Positions 1-10,521 are shown, counted from the first letter of the stretch. The stretch is DNA of 64,000 nt from SZUA-22 sp963751695 (GCA_963751695.1 CAVVVP010000003.1:620001-684000); one strand, 5' to 3'. Notes: a model not told the origin generated them from the sequence alone. Program-made: numbers and translations.

Positions 1-956
1 TTGAATGGTGGAATATCATTATTCTCTTGAATTGATTCTGAAAAATTTGACAGATCATCATTTTCCTCATTACTCAATAATTCGGAATAATGCTTGCCTA
101 TAATTTCATCTTCGTTGTGTCCGAAAAATTGCTGGTGAAATGGATTTACAAAAATAATTTCACCTTTGGAATTAACTTCGATAACGGCAACTTTCATATT
201 ATTTAGTAGGCTTTTCCAGCGTATATCCTGCGATAAAACTTTTTTTGACAGAAGAGGGATTCTAAGAATATCATTTATTAGTTCTATGCTCATGGCAACA
301 ATAATTCCAAGAAATGCAAAAGAAACAAGATAGGGAGTTTTTACAATTCCTTCATCAACCAGAGGTGTGTGTATACCAGCCATGAGAATGAACAAAATTA
401 TACTTCCACCAACTATGAACGCTCTTCTCTTATTCCCATTTTTCCATAACCTAATTGAAGCATCTGAAATAAAGAGAAGGATCAAAATAGATGCTAAATC
501 TGCAACATATTTCCATGAATTAGCAATTCCAACAGGAATAGAAAATTCCTCTCCCCACAAGAGAGGAATTCTAATGATCTCTGTAATCGATTCAAATGTT
601 AGATTATACTCGCTTGTAAAGTTTATTACTAGTGCAATACTCCATAAAGTTGTAATTATAGTCGTTAGCCATCGCTTGGCAGTTCCAAAGTAGATGTCAA
701 CAAACCAAACCAAAGAGACTAATAAAATATAGATAGGAATATGACCGATTCTGACGAGATGTTGATATGCCACTATTGTCGAAGTTTGAAGTTGAAGAAT
801 CTCAATAATTGCAGATAAACCGGCCCCAATTGCTGTAAATGAAAACAAAAGATTAGATAGATCTTTCCTATAATTAAACCAAAGAACCAAATGTTGAATG
901 GCAAGTGTGAAACAAGCGGTAATTATAATTGTCCAACCGATTAAAAGCAAACTCAT
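1..956 (-). CDS. Membrane-bound PAS sensor protein, N-terminal part (runs off left edge)
   Basis: The frame is open from the ATG at 956 to the window edge, giving about 318 codons without a stop. The first roughly 220 residues are strongly hydrophobic and hold about seven predicted membrane segments, like the 7TM N-termini of many sensor kinases. From about residue 235 a PAS-type domain begins: a short linker, then VAVIEVNSKGEIIFVN and a following FGHNEDEIIGK, the usual PAS core pattern. The part beyond the edge probably holds a histidine kinase or another output domain, but this cannot be seen. It is an inner-membrane signal sensor of unknown stimulus, and it is incomplete only because the window ends. 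Confidence 0.75.
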   Translation of the reverse strand, partial: MSLLLIGWTIIITACFTLAIQHLVLWFNYRKDLSNLLFSFTAIGAGLSAIIEILQLQTSTIVAYQHLVRIGHIPIYILLVSLVWFVDIYFGTAKRWLTTIITTLWSIALVINFTSEYNLTFESITEIIRIPLLWGEEFSIPVGIANSWKYVADLASILILLFISDASIRLWKNGNKRRAFIVGGSIILFILMAGIHTPLVDEGIVKTPYLVSFAFLGIIVAMSIELINDILRIPLLSKKVLSQDIRWKSLLNNMKVAVIEVNSKGEIIFVNPFHQQFFGHNEDEIIGKHYSELLSNEENDDLSNFSESIQENNDIPPF

Positions 957-1092
957 GTATAAAGTCACACCACTATTGGAAATACATTTTGGAAAAGAAA
1001 ACTACAAAAAAAAGAGGTAAGGTTACGGAGAAAAAGGAATCATTTTACTCGTTCAACTGAGCAATTGATATGTGATTAATGAAACTCCAAAG

Positions 1093-4000
1093 TTATTTCA
1101 TCAAAATCATTTTATTCGATTGATTAAAATTACATGCAGTAAGTCGATAGAAATAGATGCCACTAGGAATATTTGATGCATGCCATTGAACTTCGTAAAA
1201 TCCTGGAGATTGGGATTTGTTTACTAAAGTTGACACCTCTCTGCCAAGGACATCGTAGACAATAAGTCTTATATGCAAAGAATTGTTATTACTCTGAGCG
1301 GGAATCTGATATTTGATCCTTGTACTTGGGTTAAATGGATTGGGATAATTTTGTGTCAATTCAAATTGTGTTGGTGTTTTTTCCTGATGATTTATCCCAA
1401 CAATTGATTTGACAGATTTGTATATATCACCACTATTTGTTGCAGCGTAAAGGGTTCCATTTATGGGATCAATAGACAATGAGCTTATCTGAATACCAGA
1501 CATTCCAATATTCTGCCACGTTGTTGAGGATGGATTTGAACTAGAAAGTTTGTAGATACCTCCAAACCAAGTTGCTGCATATACTTCATTATTATATGAT
1601 GCAATTAAATATATATGAGGACTGGGTAGACCAACATTGGTTGAAACCCAGTTTTGACCATTATCACTGCTTTGATAAACACCACCACCAGCTGTTCCAG
1701 AATAAATATTTCCTTGCTCGTCTGAAGCGAGAACCCAAATATGCTTATACTCAATTGATAGTTCTTTCCAGATTGAGTTTGTGAAATCATATTCTAATAT
1801 ACCGCCGCCGAATGTTCCAAGATAGAGTTTACCACTTGAAGAAAGTAATGTCTGTGTTGAAAGGAATAACAATCCGTTGTTCATAGGATACCATGATTCA
1901 CCATTGTCCTCAGAACAGAAAACTCCTTTACCCCAGATAGCGGCATAAATCTTCTCGCCTAAACTTGTAATTGACCTTACATCACTATCAAGCGTTGTGG
2001 ATTTCCACTCTGAATTGACATATCTGAACAATCCTTTATCAGTCCCAGCATATATAATTTCATTTTCTTCAAACAACGACCAAATAAAACCAACTTCCAT
2101 CGAACTATTAATGAGTTCTGAAGAAGAAGATGAATTCAAATAAATATTTCCGCCAACAGTTCCGAGCAACAATCCCTGATTGCTTTGGTACATTGTCCAT
2201 ATCATTTCATTTATCTGATAACCTTCAGCAAGTTCCCATTTTATATCTTCATAATTTTCATTGTTGGGATTTGGTTTCGAGTTTACATATATAGTAACAC
2301 ATGCACTGTTGTTGGATTTGTTGGTGTCAGTAGGTTCTGAATAAGTGATCTCAGCACAATTTGTAATCTCAGGATTTCCTGGAATGAATCCCCTAAATTT
2401 GACATTATTCATCTGCCCTTGCCCTTCAAAGTACTCACAGATCATCTGCCCATTGATCACACCAGCAATAAAATTAATATGTGCCTTTGGAGCAAGTACA
2501 GTTCCCCTTACATCAATTCCGCTTATTGTAATTTCAGTTGCATCAACAAAATTGTAAAGTACGTTGCTGATCTCAGTTCCTAAAACAGATAATCCACCAC
2601 TCCACGAAATATTATTTCCGGTAATGTTCACGACAACAACAGCCCCTGTTGGCACAGAAATATTCATATCATTAGCATTTGATAAAGCGATCCCATCAAT
2701 CTCAAAAGTGTTTAACATAGGGTCGGTCCCTGTTAGTATCAATCCACCCCACTGAGTGGTGATATCTCCGTTGAAATCAAAGTTTGCCAACTTGGAAGAA
2801 GCTGTTAACAACTCAGTTTCGGCTCTATTAAAATCTACCGGCACAGGATCTTCTTGACGAATTGAACCATCAACCACGCTAAAAACGTACTGAGGAACAT
2901 CAATATACTTTCCATAAACAACATTGCCGCCAAATACTATTCCGCTTGTAAATGTAAGTTTTCTCCCAACTATTAAAACATCTTCAGTCCCACCGGAAGG
3001 AGGAAGTTTATCGCCAACGCTGTAGTTTGAAAAAGTTGCATCTCTACCTATTGCTGCTTTCCCTTCAGTATCTGATGAAGGCTGCACAATATCCTTCAAT
3101 ACAAATAGATTAAAATCTGATGCAATTCCTAGGTCAATTGAAGGACCTAAAATTAAATTCTGCTTATTAACTTTCGTGTGGATATTAAGATCCTTAGAAT
3201 CTCCAGAAGCAAGATCTCCTACATACCAAATACTATTTGAAGTATCATAGTCGGCAGGTTCGCTGTAGAGATAATCTAAGCCTAAAGGGAGTAGATCTGT
3301 CACTTCAACATTTTTTCCATCGACTGGATTTATGTTAGTGACTTTAAGTGAATAAAATATCTCTTCCTCATCCTGAGGATATTGATTGTTAACAGTCATT
3401 TCAAGTTTTAGATCAAATTCTGCGATCTCGATTGAGTATAAACCCGCATCCCAGCCGAGGTCCTCAACTTCAACATAGATTTCTATCAGATCGGTTTTTC
3501 CTGTGTTTTCATCAGCATCGGAATCTGTTTCTCTATCTTCACCTACATTCTTCTTAGTAAATGTATATCCATCAGGCTGTGAGAATTGAATGTAATACGC
3601 ACCGGTCTGTAGCTGCTCGAACAGATAAAATCCATCCTTATCTGTTATTGTTGAATCAAGTAGAAGATCTTCCATCGTGTAGAGCATAACCCCAACATCG
3701 GCAATTCCAGTCTCCCCCAAATCTTGAATACCATTTTTGTTTACATCATTCCAAACTCGATCACCTAATGTTGAATTATCATCGCAAATTATTTCTACCG
3801 CCCAATTGTCGTAATCATATATTTTTGAAAGCTTAGTATCATCAGGCATCACTGGATGTCCAACGGCCCAGGCATTATTGACTAATTCACCACAATCGCC
3901 TTTGCTGGAAACATAGGAAGCTGAAAACTCCCAAACAGTTCTTGGTTGTACTACAGCATTTCTGAGAAGATGGTCACCTTCGGGGTTTATAAGGGAGTCA

Positions 4001-4584
4001 TAAACTGATACTCCACCGTGAAGAACTACATCTCCGCAATTTTCTACAATAAAATTGTAGTTAATTATGTCTCCAGCCGTAACTGAATCAGGCCCAGTCT
4101 TGTGGAAGATCATACATGAATAGAAAAAACCAAAATCAATGCTCAAGTTTTTTTCGTCATTCAAATCTATTGTTACTGAAAGATTAGATTCACTACCATC
4201 TGGGTTCGGGGAAAGATACCAGTTTTTATTCTCTGAATCTTCTAACACACCACCAATAGCAAAATTATCATCAGATATCTTTACTGTATATGTTCCAGGT
4301 GCAAGCTGAGAAAACTGATAAATTCCATTTTCATCTGAGATTGTCGTGTCGATTGCAGACATTGTAGAGTCGAGCAGTTCAATTATCACATTTGCAATAC
4401 CCAATTCATCTTGGTCTTGCATCCCATCAACATTGCTGTCGTGCCAGATATAATCACCTAAAATTCCGACACATAATTGTGTTTTGTCATCTTGGGTGGT
4501 TTGACTGAAAATATTAATAGTAAAGAGGAAAGTAATTATTGTAATAATTCTTAAAACTGAGTTTTCTTTCTGAAGAAAAAGCAT
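1093..4584 (-). CDS. Large modular T9SS-secreted protein (SdrD-B, DUF11, choice-of-anchor A, propeller)
   Basis: 1163 residues with a signal peptide ending near residue 28. In order: an SdrD-B-like Ig fold (about 42-120, motif GDYIWHDSNVDGMQD), a DUF11-like stretch (about 160-265), a second SdrD-B domain (about 273-350, GDRVWNDVNKNGIQD), another DUF11-like repeat (about 395-475), a choice-of-anchor A / collagen-binding-like beta domain (about 480-730), a beta-propeller of sensor-like repeats (about 778-1055), and a C-terminal sorting domain (about 1065-1163) with NYPNPFNPST and a terminal FYRLTA...KMILMK. It is expected to cross the outer membrane by type IX secretion and to be anchored at or released from the surface. 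Adhesion or matrix binding is inferred from the domains. No neighbouring gene suggests a partner. Confidence 0.85.
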   Translation of the reverse strand: MLFLQKENSVLRIITIITFLFTINIFSQTTQDDKTQLCVGILGDYIWHDSNVDGMQDQDELGIANVIIELLDSTMSAIDTTISDENGIYQFSQLAPGTYTVKISDDNFAIGGVLEDSENKNWYLSPNPDGSESNLSVTIDLNDEKNLSIDFGFFYSCMIFHKTGPDSVTAGDIINYNFIVENCGDVVLHGGVSVYDSLINPEGDHLLRNAVVQPRTVWEFSASYVSSKGDCGELVNNAWAVGHPVMPDDTKLSKIYDYDNWAVEIICDDNSTLGDRVWNDVNKNGIQDLGETGIADVGVMLYTMEDLLLDSTITDKDGFYLFEQLQTGAYYIQFSQPDGYTFTKKNVGEDRETDSDADENTGKTDLIEIYVEVEDLGWDAGLYSIEIAEFDLKLEMTVNNQYPQDEEEIFYSLKVTNINPVDGKNVEVTDLLPLGLDYLYSEPADYDTSNSIWYVGDLASGDSKDLNIHTKVNKQNLILGPSIDLGIASDFNLFVLKDIVQPSSDTEGKAAIGRDATFSNYSVGDKLPPSGGTEDVLIVGRKLTFTSGIVFGGNVVYGKYIDVPQYVFSVVDGSIRQEDPVPVDFNRAETELLTASSKLANFDFNGDITTQWGGLILTGTDPMLNTFEIDGIALSNANDMNISVPTGAVVVVNITGNNISWSGGLSVLGTEISNVLYNFVDATEITISGIDVRGTVLAPKAHINFIAGVINGQMICEYFEGQGQMNNVKFRGFIPGNPEITNCAEITYSEPTDTNKSNNSACVTIYVNSKPNPNNENYEDIKWELAEGYQINEMIWTMYQSNQGLLLGTVGGNIYLNSSSSSELINSSMEVGFIWSLFEENEIIYAGTDKGLFRYVNSEWKSTTLDSDVRSITSLGEKIYAAIWGKGVFCSEDNGESWYPMNNGLLFLSTQTLLSSSGKLYLGTFGGGILEYDFTNSIWKELSIEYKHIWVLASDEQGNIYSGTAGGGVYQSSDNGQNWVSTNVGLPSPHIYLIASYNNEVYAATWFGGIYKLSSSNPSSTTWQNIGMSGIQISSLSIDPINGTLYAATNSGDIYKSVKSIVGINHQEKTPTQFELTQNYPNPFNPSTRIKYQIPAQSNNNSLHIRLIVYDVLGREVSTLVNKSQSPGFYEVQWHASNIPSGIYFYRLTACNFNQSNKMILMK

Positions 4585-4797
4585 TTAACACCTGTTAATT
4601 TCCCAATACTAGTTGGAAAATCAATTATAATACCAACAAATCATTGATTTATAGACTAAATATAATCTATTAATAGACCAATATGTTTCATTATGAAAAT
4701 TCATCACAAAAAAGTTCAATATGGAACAATATAAGGTGCAAATTGAATTTTCGTATATTACAACTTAAACCATGACAATTGTAATTGAAAGAGTGAA

Positions 4798-6279
4798 ATG
4801 ACAGTACCCCAAAGTGTATTACAGAAATATTTTGGATACAATTCCTTGAGAGGATTGCAGGAAAAGATCATAACTCGTACTATTCATGAAAAAGCACACT
4901 CACTGGTACTAATGCCCACCGGAAGTGGAAAGTCTTTGTGCTATCAAATTCCAGCATTAATCTTTGATGGTGGAACATTGGTTATTAGTCCACTTATCGC
5001 ACTTATGCAAGACCAAGTTGATACTCTAAGGAAAAAGAATATTCCAGCTTCATTTGTTAATTCTACGGTTTCGAAAAAAGAGAGAGAAAAAAGACTAAAG
5101 AATTTTGTTTCAGGGAAAATAAAACTTCTATACGTAACTCCAGAAAGATTTAGAAAATCAGAATTTGTAGAAGAAATAAAGAAATGCAAAATTTCACTTT
5201 TGGCTGTAGATGAAGCTCACTGTATTTCAGAATGGGGGCACGATTTTCGTCCAGATTATTCGAGGATTGCAGAATTTCGGCAGATCATTAGAAATCCTTT
5301 AACTATGGCTCTAACAGCTACAGCAACAAGAGATGTCCAGAATGATATCATAGATAAGCTTGGGTTGTCAAAAGATGAGATTGAGATATTTCATCAAGGA
5401 ATTGAACGTCCCAATCTTAGACTTGAAGCAATCGATGTTTGGGGAGATGATGAAAAGGTTGTAAAAATCATAGAATCGACTGAGAAGTATCCAGGTAGTA
5501 TTATTATCTATTTTTCATTGATTAAAACTCTGGATAATTTTTCCAAAACTCTTCAAACCAAAGGAATTCAACATTTAGTCTATCATGGCAAGTTAAATGC
5601 AAAAGAAAGAAAAGCTGTACAGCGAGAATTTTTGCAAGGAAAGAACAAAATTCTTCTTGGTACTAATGCGTTCGGAATGGGCATAGACAAACCGGATATT
5701 CGCTTAATAATTCATGCTGAAATTCCTTCATCGGTTGAGTCTTATTATCAGGAAATAGGTAGAGCTGGAAGAGATGGAAAGGATTCGCTGTGTCTGCTCC
5801 TTTATGACCAGAACGATCTTTATACACAAATGGAATTTATAAAATGGGCAAATCCTTCTGCAGAATATTACGACAGAGTTTTCCATATTCTTAAAAAAGA
5901 CACGGATAAGATAAACTCAATGGGCATTGAATTCATAAGAGAAGAGATGAGCTTTAAAGATCGAAATGATTTTCGCGTTGAAACAGTACTATCAATGTTT
6001 GATCGTTATGGAATTACTGAAGGAGGTGTCGAGAATAGTAATCTTCAACTTGTTACTAAAATTCATCCAAATCTAGAAAACGAAGTACGCCTTGAAGATA
6101 AATTATTGAACGATAATAAAAAACTGTTAAGCATGGTCAATTATTTTAAGGAAGAAAGGTGTCGGAGAGTATATATATCTGATTATTTTGGCTTTCCTGG
6201 AGAAAAACCGTGCAGAAATTGTGATTGTTGTTCACTAAACTTAGATTTAAGTGGTAAATTTGCAATTGAGAAAAATTAA
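4798..6279 (+). CDS. recQ: RecQ-family ATP-dependent DNA helicase, short form
   Basis: 493-residue superfamily 2 helicase that unwinds DNA 3' to 5' during repair and recombination. Visible are Walker A (MPTGSGKS, 39-46), the DEAH box (138-141) followed by the RecQ-typical CISEWGHDFRPDY, the TATAT motif, and the second RecA lobe with GMGIDKPD and QEIGRAGRDG. A zinc site is formed by Cys455, 472, 475 and 478. The protein stops about 15 residues after this site, so it lacks the long winged-helix/HRDC tail of the 600-residue E. coli type; about 100 residues between the helicase core and the zinc site may carry a substitute DNA-binding fold. Bacteroidota often carry several RecQ paralogues, so this may be an accessory one. 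Confidence 0.92.
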   Translation: MTVPQSVLQKYFGYNSLRGLQEKIITRTIHEKAHSLVLMPTGSGKSLCYQIPALIFDGGTLVISPLIALMQDQVDTLRKKNIPASFVNSTVSKKEREKRLKNFVSGKIKLLYVTPERFRKSEFVEEIKKCKISLLAVDEAHCISEWGHDFRPDYSRIAEFRQIIRNPLTMALTATATRDVQNDIIDKLGLSKDEIEIFHQGIERPNLRLEAIDVWGDDEKVVKIIESTEKYPGSIIIYFSLIKTLDNFSKTLQTKGIQHLVYHGKLNAKERKAVQREFLQGKNKILLGTNAFGMGIDKPDIRLIIHAEIPSSVESYYQEIGRAGRDGKDSLCLLLYDQNDLYTQMEFIKWANPSAEYYDRVFHILKKDTDKINSMGIEFIREEMSFKDRNDFRVETVLSMFDRYGITEGGVENSNLQLVTKIHPNLENEVRLEDKLLNDNKKLLSMVNYFKEERCRRVYISDYFGFPGEKPCRNCDCCSLNLDLSGKFAIEKN

Positions 6280-6294
6280 GATTATTGATCCATT

Positions 6295-7011
6295 ATGAAG
6301 CTCAATAACCACATAGAGCACTACAAGTTTGAAGCAGAATATTTCGATTATTTAGAGTTAGATAAATTTGCAGTACAGGAAATTCGCAGAAGATACGAGG
6401 AATTCTTTCATCTTTACAAACTAAAGACCAATGATAAAATTCTTGAAATAGGTGCCGGTGCTGGATTTGCACTAAACCATGTTGACCCTAGGATTCACTC
6501 ATATTTTCCGCTTGATATTTCCTCCTATAACCTTAAACGAGTAGAAGAAAAAACAGAAGGGGATATATATTCTGTTAGTGGAGATGTTTTTCGTCTTCCA
6601 TTTGTATCCGAAACCTTTGATTTTATTTTGCTGTCGGAAGTGCTTGAACACTTGAATGATCCACAAGAGGCATTAACAGAATTACAACGCGTACTAAAGC
6701 CAAAAGGATCATTTATTGTTTCTGTTCCATATAATGAAGTAATTTCCTATCAAGTATGTATCCATTGTAATAAACCTACTCCAACTAATGCACATCTTCA
6801 CTCTTTCGAAGAGCAGAAGTTAGTGAGCATGATAAAGTCGGCAGGGTTAACCCCAATTAAAACCTCAAAATGTTTGAATAAAGTTGCTAATAGAGTTCAC
6901 TTCAACTTATTTACTAAGAGTTTGAATTTTAAGCATTGGAAAGCATTTGACAATCTGTTCAACTCAATAATTGATAAAGCAAGTTCTATTATTGTTGTTG
7001 CCAAAAAATAG
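6295..7011 (+). CDS. Class I SAM-dependent methyltransferase
   Basis: 238 residues. The glycine-rich SAM loop EIGAGAGFAL lies at about 51-60, an acidic residue follows the next strand, and LLSEVLEHLNDP is the Methyltransf_11 motif IV/post-IV region. A later CIHCNKPTPTNAHLHSF stretch has Cys and His residues that could bind metal. The substrate cannot be told from sequence. It begins 15 bases after the recQ stop and is followed by a membrane flippase gene on the same strand, so a short operon is likely. Confidence 0.8.
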   Translation: MKLNNHIEHYKFEAEYFDYLELDKFAVQEIRRRYEEFFHLYKLKTNDKILEIGAGAGFALNHVDPRIHSYFPLDISSYNLKRVEEKTEGDIYSVSGDVFRLPFVSETFDFILLSEVLEHLNDPQEALTELQRVLKPKGSFIVSVPYNEVISYQVCIHCNKPTPTNAHLHSFEEQKLVSMIKSAGLTPIKTSKCLNKVANRVHFNLFTKSLNFKHWKAFDNLFNSIIDKASSIIVVAKK

Positions 7012-7078
7012 TTTTAAACACTCCTAAATTTTTTCATATGAATTTATTGTATTTTTGGTGAAGCAAAAATAATTCACA

Positions 7079-8386
7079 ATGATGGACAAACTTAGCTATA
7101 GAAAAATATTTGTTTTCTGGTCTCCTTTGGCTATCACTTGGCTGATGATGTCTGTAGAAGGTCCTTATCTTTCTGCCATAATCGCTCGAATGGGGGAGCC
7201 GAAATTTAATCTTGCCGCTTATGGAGTTTCTTTTTCTTTTGCTCTTATCGTTGAGGCGCCTGTAATAATGTTGATGAGTGCTGCAACAGCATTGGTTGAA
7301 AACTACGATTCGTACAAGAAGCTCAAGAGTTTCACATATCTGCTAAACGGTATAATAACCTTATTCATGCTGCTAATATTAATGCCAGAAGTCTTTGATC
7401 TTATCGCTGTAGATATTATTAATCTTCCGATTGAGGTTGCGAATATTACCTATTGGGCATTTTTAGCACTTTTGCCATGGCCTGCCGCAATTGGATATCG
7501 TCGATTCTATCAAGGCATACTAATTAGAAATAATAAGACGAAACTTGTTACTGTTGGAACAGTAATTCGACTTCTTGGTATGACTTTTACTGCAATAGTC
7601 TTATTTGTCACCAAAGTTGTTCCTGGTGCTGTAGCGGCATCACTCTCTCTATCTGTGGGGGTAACAATTGAAGCTATCGCCAGTAAAATAATGTCTGTAA
7701 AAGTGATTGAAAATATTAAGTCTCAAAGCAACTATGAACATCAGAATGACCTTAGTTACAGGGCCATCATCAAATTCTATTATCCACTGGCACTAACCTC
7801 AATCCTCTCACTTGGAGTTCATCCTTTAGTTACGCTGATGATAGGTCAAAGCAGAATGTCTTTAGAATCTCTGGCTGTTCTTCCTGTTATTAACTCACTA
7901 GTATTTGTATTTAGGAGTTTGGGACTTTCATATCACGAGGTTTTTATTGCATTGCTTGGGAAAAATGGAGAAGGTTATAAACCATTGAGGAATTTTGGAT
8001 TTTTTACCGGATCACTTTCAGTAGTATTATTGGCAATAATAACGATGACACCACTTTCATATGTTTGGTTTAATGGAATATCTGGACTTTCAAATGAATT
8101 GGCCCAGTTCTCTATTTTGCCTTCAATGTTAGTTACTCTCTTGCCTGGATTAACATTTCTTATATCTGTTCAGAGAGCAATTCAAGTTTATTCAAGAAAA
8201 ACATCACCTCTTACAACCGCAACCATTATTGAAGTTCTAGGAATAATCTCAGTTCTATTTATTAGTATTAAGATGCTGGATTTGGTTGGAGTTTTATCAG
8301 CAGCACTTGCATACATGGTTGGGAGAATTTTAGCTAATATTTACCTCTTAAAACCAAATCGTGAAGCAATAAAAAAATTCGGATAA
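7079..8386 (+). CDS. MATE/MOP-like integral membrane transporter
   Basis: 435 residues, almost entirely hydrophobic, with roughly twelve membrane segments in two similar halves joined near residues 210-230 by a hydrophilic linker. The length and layout fit the MATE/MOP flippase superfamily, but the classical Na+/drug MATE signature residues are not obvious. The N-terminal half (GVSFSFALIVEAPVIMLMSAATALVENY, and RFYQGILIRN later) recalls ANKH-like members, an impression from memory only. The substrate is unknown. It starts 67 bases after the methyltransferase gene; ATG at 7079 or the next codon at 7082 are equally possible. Confidence 0.7.
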   Translation: MMDKLSYRKIFVFWSPLAITWLMMSVEGPYLSAIIARMGEPKFNLAAYGVSFSFALIVEAPVIMLMSAATALVENYDSYKKLKSFTYLLNGIITLFMLLILMPEVFDLIAVDIINLPIEVANITYWAFLALLPWPAAIGYRRFYQGILIRNNKTKLVTVGTVIRLLGMTFTAIVLFVTKVVPGAVAASLSLSVGVTIEAIASKIMSVKVIENIKSQSNYEHQNDLSYRAIIKFYYPLALTSILSLGVHPLVTLMIGQSRMSLESLAVLPVINSLVFVFRSLGLSYHEVFIALLGKNGEGYKPLRNFGFFTGSLSVVLLAIITMTPLSYVWFNGISGLSNELAQFSILPSMLVTLLPGLTFLISVQRAIQVYSRKTSPLTTATIIEVLGIISVLFISIKMLDLVGVLSAALAYMVGRILANIYLLKPNREAIKKFG

Positions 8387-8441
8387 AACCTTTTCTTTTT
8401 TCAGTTCAAACCCCTAAGTTTTAAACAAAAATGTGATTATT

Positions 8442-10517
8442 ATGAATGAAATCATTCAAAATTTTTTCTACCCCAAATCAATAGCTTTAATCGGGGCTTC
8501 TTCAAAGGAAGGAAGCATTGGTTATGAAATTCTAAAAACCATAGACAAGTTTGAGTATTCTGGTAAGTTGTTTCCTGTCAACCCAAAAGGGAAAAATATT
8601 TTGGGATACAAATGTTTTCAATCACTTTCAGATATTGCCGAATCAATTGATCTTGCGATAGTAATGGTACCCAAGCAGTTCATCCTTAATACAGTCGAAG
8701 AGATAATAACCAAGAAGATTAAATCTATAATTTTAATTACAGCAGGCTTCAAAGAAACTGGTGAAGAAGGTAAAAAAAATGAAGTCGAGATTATTGATAA
8801 ACTCAAAGCAGCTGGTGTAAGAACTGTTGGCCCAAATTGTATGGGGGTTATAAACACTCTTAATGAAATTAGCCTTAACGCCACTTTTATTGCCGAACAA
8901 CCGAATCCCGGAAAAATTGCTTTTCTATCTCAAAGCGGCGCACTTGGCGCAATGATTTTAAATACACTAAGAGATACTAATGTAAGATTGAGTCATTTTA
9001 TTAGTGTAGGAAACAAAGCTGATCTCCATGAGAATGACTTTATCCAATTCTGGCAAGGAGATCAGAATATTGATGTTATAACTCTTTATCTAGAGGGTTT
9101 TGAGAGCGGATTTGAATTAATAAAATTTCTAATGTTGAATGAAAGTTCAAAGCCGATTGTACTACTCAAATCTGGGAATACAAAAAGTGGAATGAAGGCA
9201 GCATCTTCGCATACTGGAGCTCTCAGCAGTCAGGATAAAATTGTAGACTCACTTATGAAACAATTTGGTATTATTAGAGTTCGCAATGTTAATGAGATGT
9301 TTAATACTGCAAAGGGATTTGAAAGTTTTCCGATTCCATGCGGAAATAGAATTGGTGTCGTAACAAATGCGGGTGGACCTTCAATTTTATTAGTTGATAA
9401 ACTTGAAGAAGAGGGATTGGAACTTACTGAGCTCAGTGAAACAACAAAATCTGAATTGAGAAAAGTCGTTCATCCTGAGGGTTCGGTTAATAATCCAATT
9501 GATCTTCTGCCCGGTGGAAATGAGGAAACTTTTTCCAGAACTATTCAGATTCTTCTTGATGATTCTAATGTAGATGCAGTTGTTTCCTTATTTGTAGAAC
9601 CAGTAATGGTGAGACCAATGCCAATTGCTGAAACGATTAATGCAATCGAATCGAAAAAACCAATCCTTCAAGTAATTATGCCTTTACCGGAATTTTGGAA
9701 TGACTACAAGCAGCGATCAATATATAACAAACCAATATTCAAAAATCCTGAGGACCCGGCTGAAGTACTTTCGAATATGATTTTCTACGTGAATGGAATG
9801 GAGAGGAGAGCAAAATATATTTCTAATATGAAGAAAAAAATAGAGTCAATTGGAAGCGGGCGGTTCAATTCAGATGTTGGTTATATTGATCAAATAAGAG
9901 TTGTAGAAATTTGTGAATACTATAAAATTCCTGTTGTCAAACAAATATTGGTTAGTGCAATTGATATCATAACCAAAACTGATTTAACATATCCTCTGGT
10001 AGTTAAGGGCATCTCGAAAGATGTCATTCATAAGTCTGAAATTGATGCTGTAAAATTAAACATCAAGAATAAAATAGAATTTGATAAGGTTGTGAATGAA
10101 ATATCAACAAGCTTTTCTTCAAAAAGGTATAAGGTTGAAAAATATCTTCTGCAAGATTTTATAGAGCCAAGACTAGAGTTACTTGTTGGCGGATTTCGAG
10201 ATATTTCATTCGGACCAGTAATTATGTTCGGAACAGGGGGCAAATACGTTGAAGTATATGACGACACACAAATACGCTCAGCATTTATTTCCGACGAAGA
10301 AATATTAGAGATGATAAATATGACTAAGATGGGTAAAATTCTTTCTGGAGTGAGGGGAGAGGCATCTATAGACATTGAACAGCTCATCAAAATCATTCAG
10401 TCCTCTGCAAGGATGATAATAGAAAATGATAAAATTAGCGAGTTCGATTTTAATCCACTAATTTTGGATAAGCAAAATAAATTTCACGCAGTGGATGTAA
10501 GAATTAAATACGGCTAA
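8442..10517 (+). CDS. NDP-forming acyl-CoA synthetase (acetate-CoA ligase type), fused alpha-beta
   Basis: About 691 residues. It interconverts an acyl-CoA plus NDP and phosphate with the free acid, CoA and NTP. The N-terminus is a CoA-binding Rossmann domain (SIALIGASSKEGSIG). Succinyl-CoA-ligase-like domains follow, with FLSQSGALG and the SSHTGAL stretch whose His is the expected phospho-carrier. A C-terminal ATP-grasp domain starts near residue 470 (LVVKGISKDVIHKSE) and ends with the FNPLIL motif. Alpha and beta parts are fused, as in ADP-forming acetyl-CoA synthetases and protein-acetyltransferase relatives, but no GNAT domain is present. I use the ATG at 8442 rather than the GTG three codons upstream. 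It converges with the permease gene, four bases away. Confidence 0.88.
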   Translation: MNEIIQNFFYPKSIALIGASSKEGSIGYEILKTIDKFEYSGKLFPVNPKGKNILGYKCFQSLSDIAESIDLAIVMVPKQFILNTVEEIITKKIKSIILITAGFKETGEEGKKNEVEIIDKLKAAGVRTVGPNCMGVINTLNEISLNATFIAEQPNPGKIAFLSQSGALGAMILNTLRDTNVRLSHFISVGNKADLHENDFIQFWQGDQNIDVITLYLEGFESGFELIKFLMLNESSKPIVLLKSGNTKSGMKAASSHTGALSSQDKIVDSLMKQFGIIRVRNVNEMFNTAKGFESFPIPCGNRIGVVTNAGGPSILLVDKLEEEGLELTELSETTKSELRKVVHPEGSVNNPIDLLPGGNEETFSRTIQILLDDSNVDAVVSLFVEPVMVRPMPIAETINAIESKKPILQVIMPLPEFWNDYKQRSIYNKPIFKNPEDPAEVLSNMIFYVNGMERRAKYISNMKKKIESIGSGRFNSDVGYIDQIRVVEICEYYKIPVVKQILVSAIDIITKTDLTYPLVVKGISKDVIHKSEIDAVKLNIKNKIEFDKVVNEISTSFSSKRYKVEKYLLQDFIEPRLELLVGGFRDISFGPVIMFGTGGKYVEVYDDTQIRSAFISDEEILEMINMTKMGKILSGVRGEASIDIEQLIKIIQSSARMIIENDKISEFDFNPLILDKQNKFHAVDVRIKYG

Positions 10518-10521
10518 TAGA

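Noticed and set aside
367..693. 108-codon plus-strand frame at the left edge
   Set aside because: It lies antisense to the open minus-strand sensor frame (1-956), which has clear membrane and PAS features.
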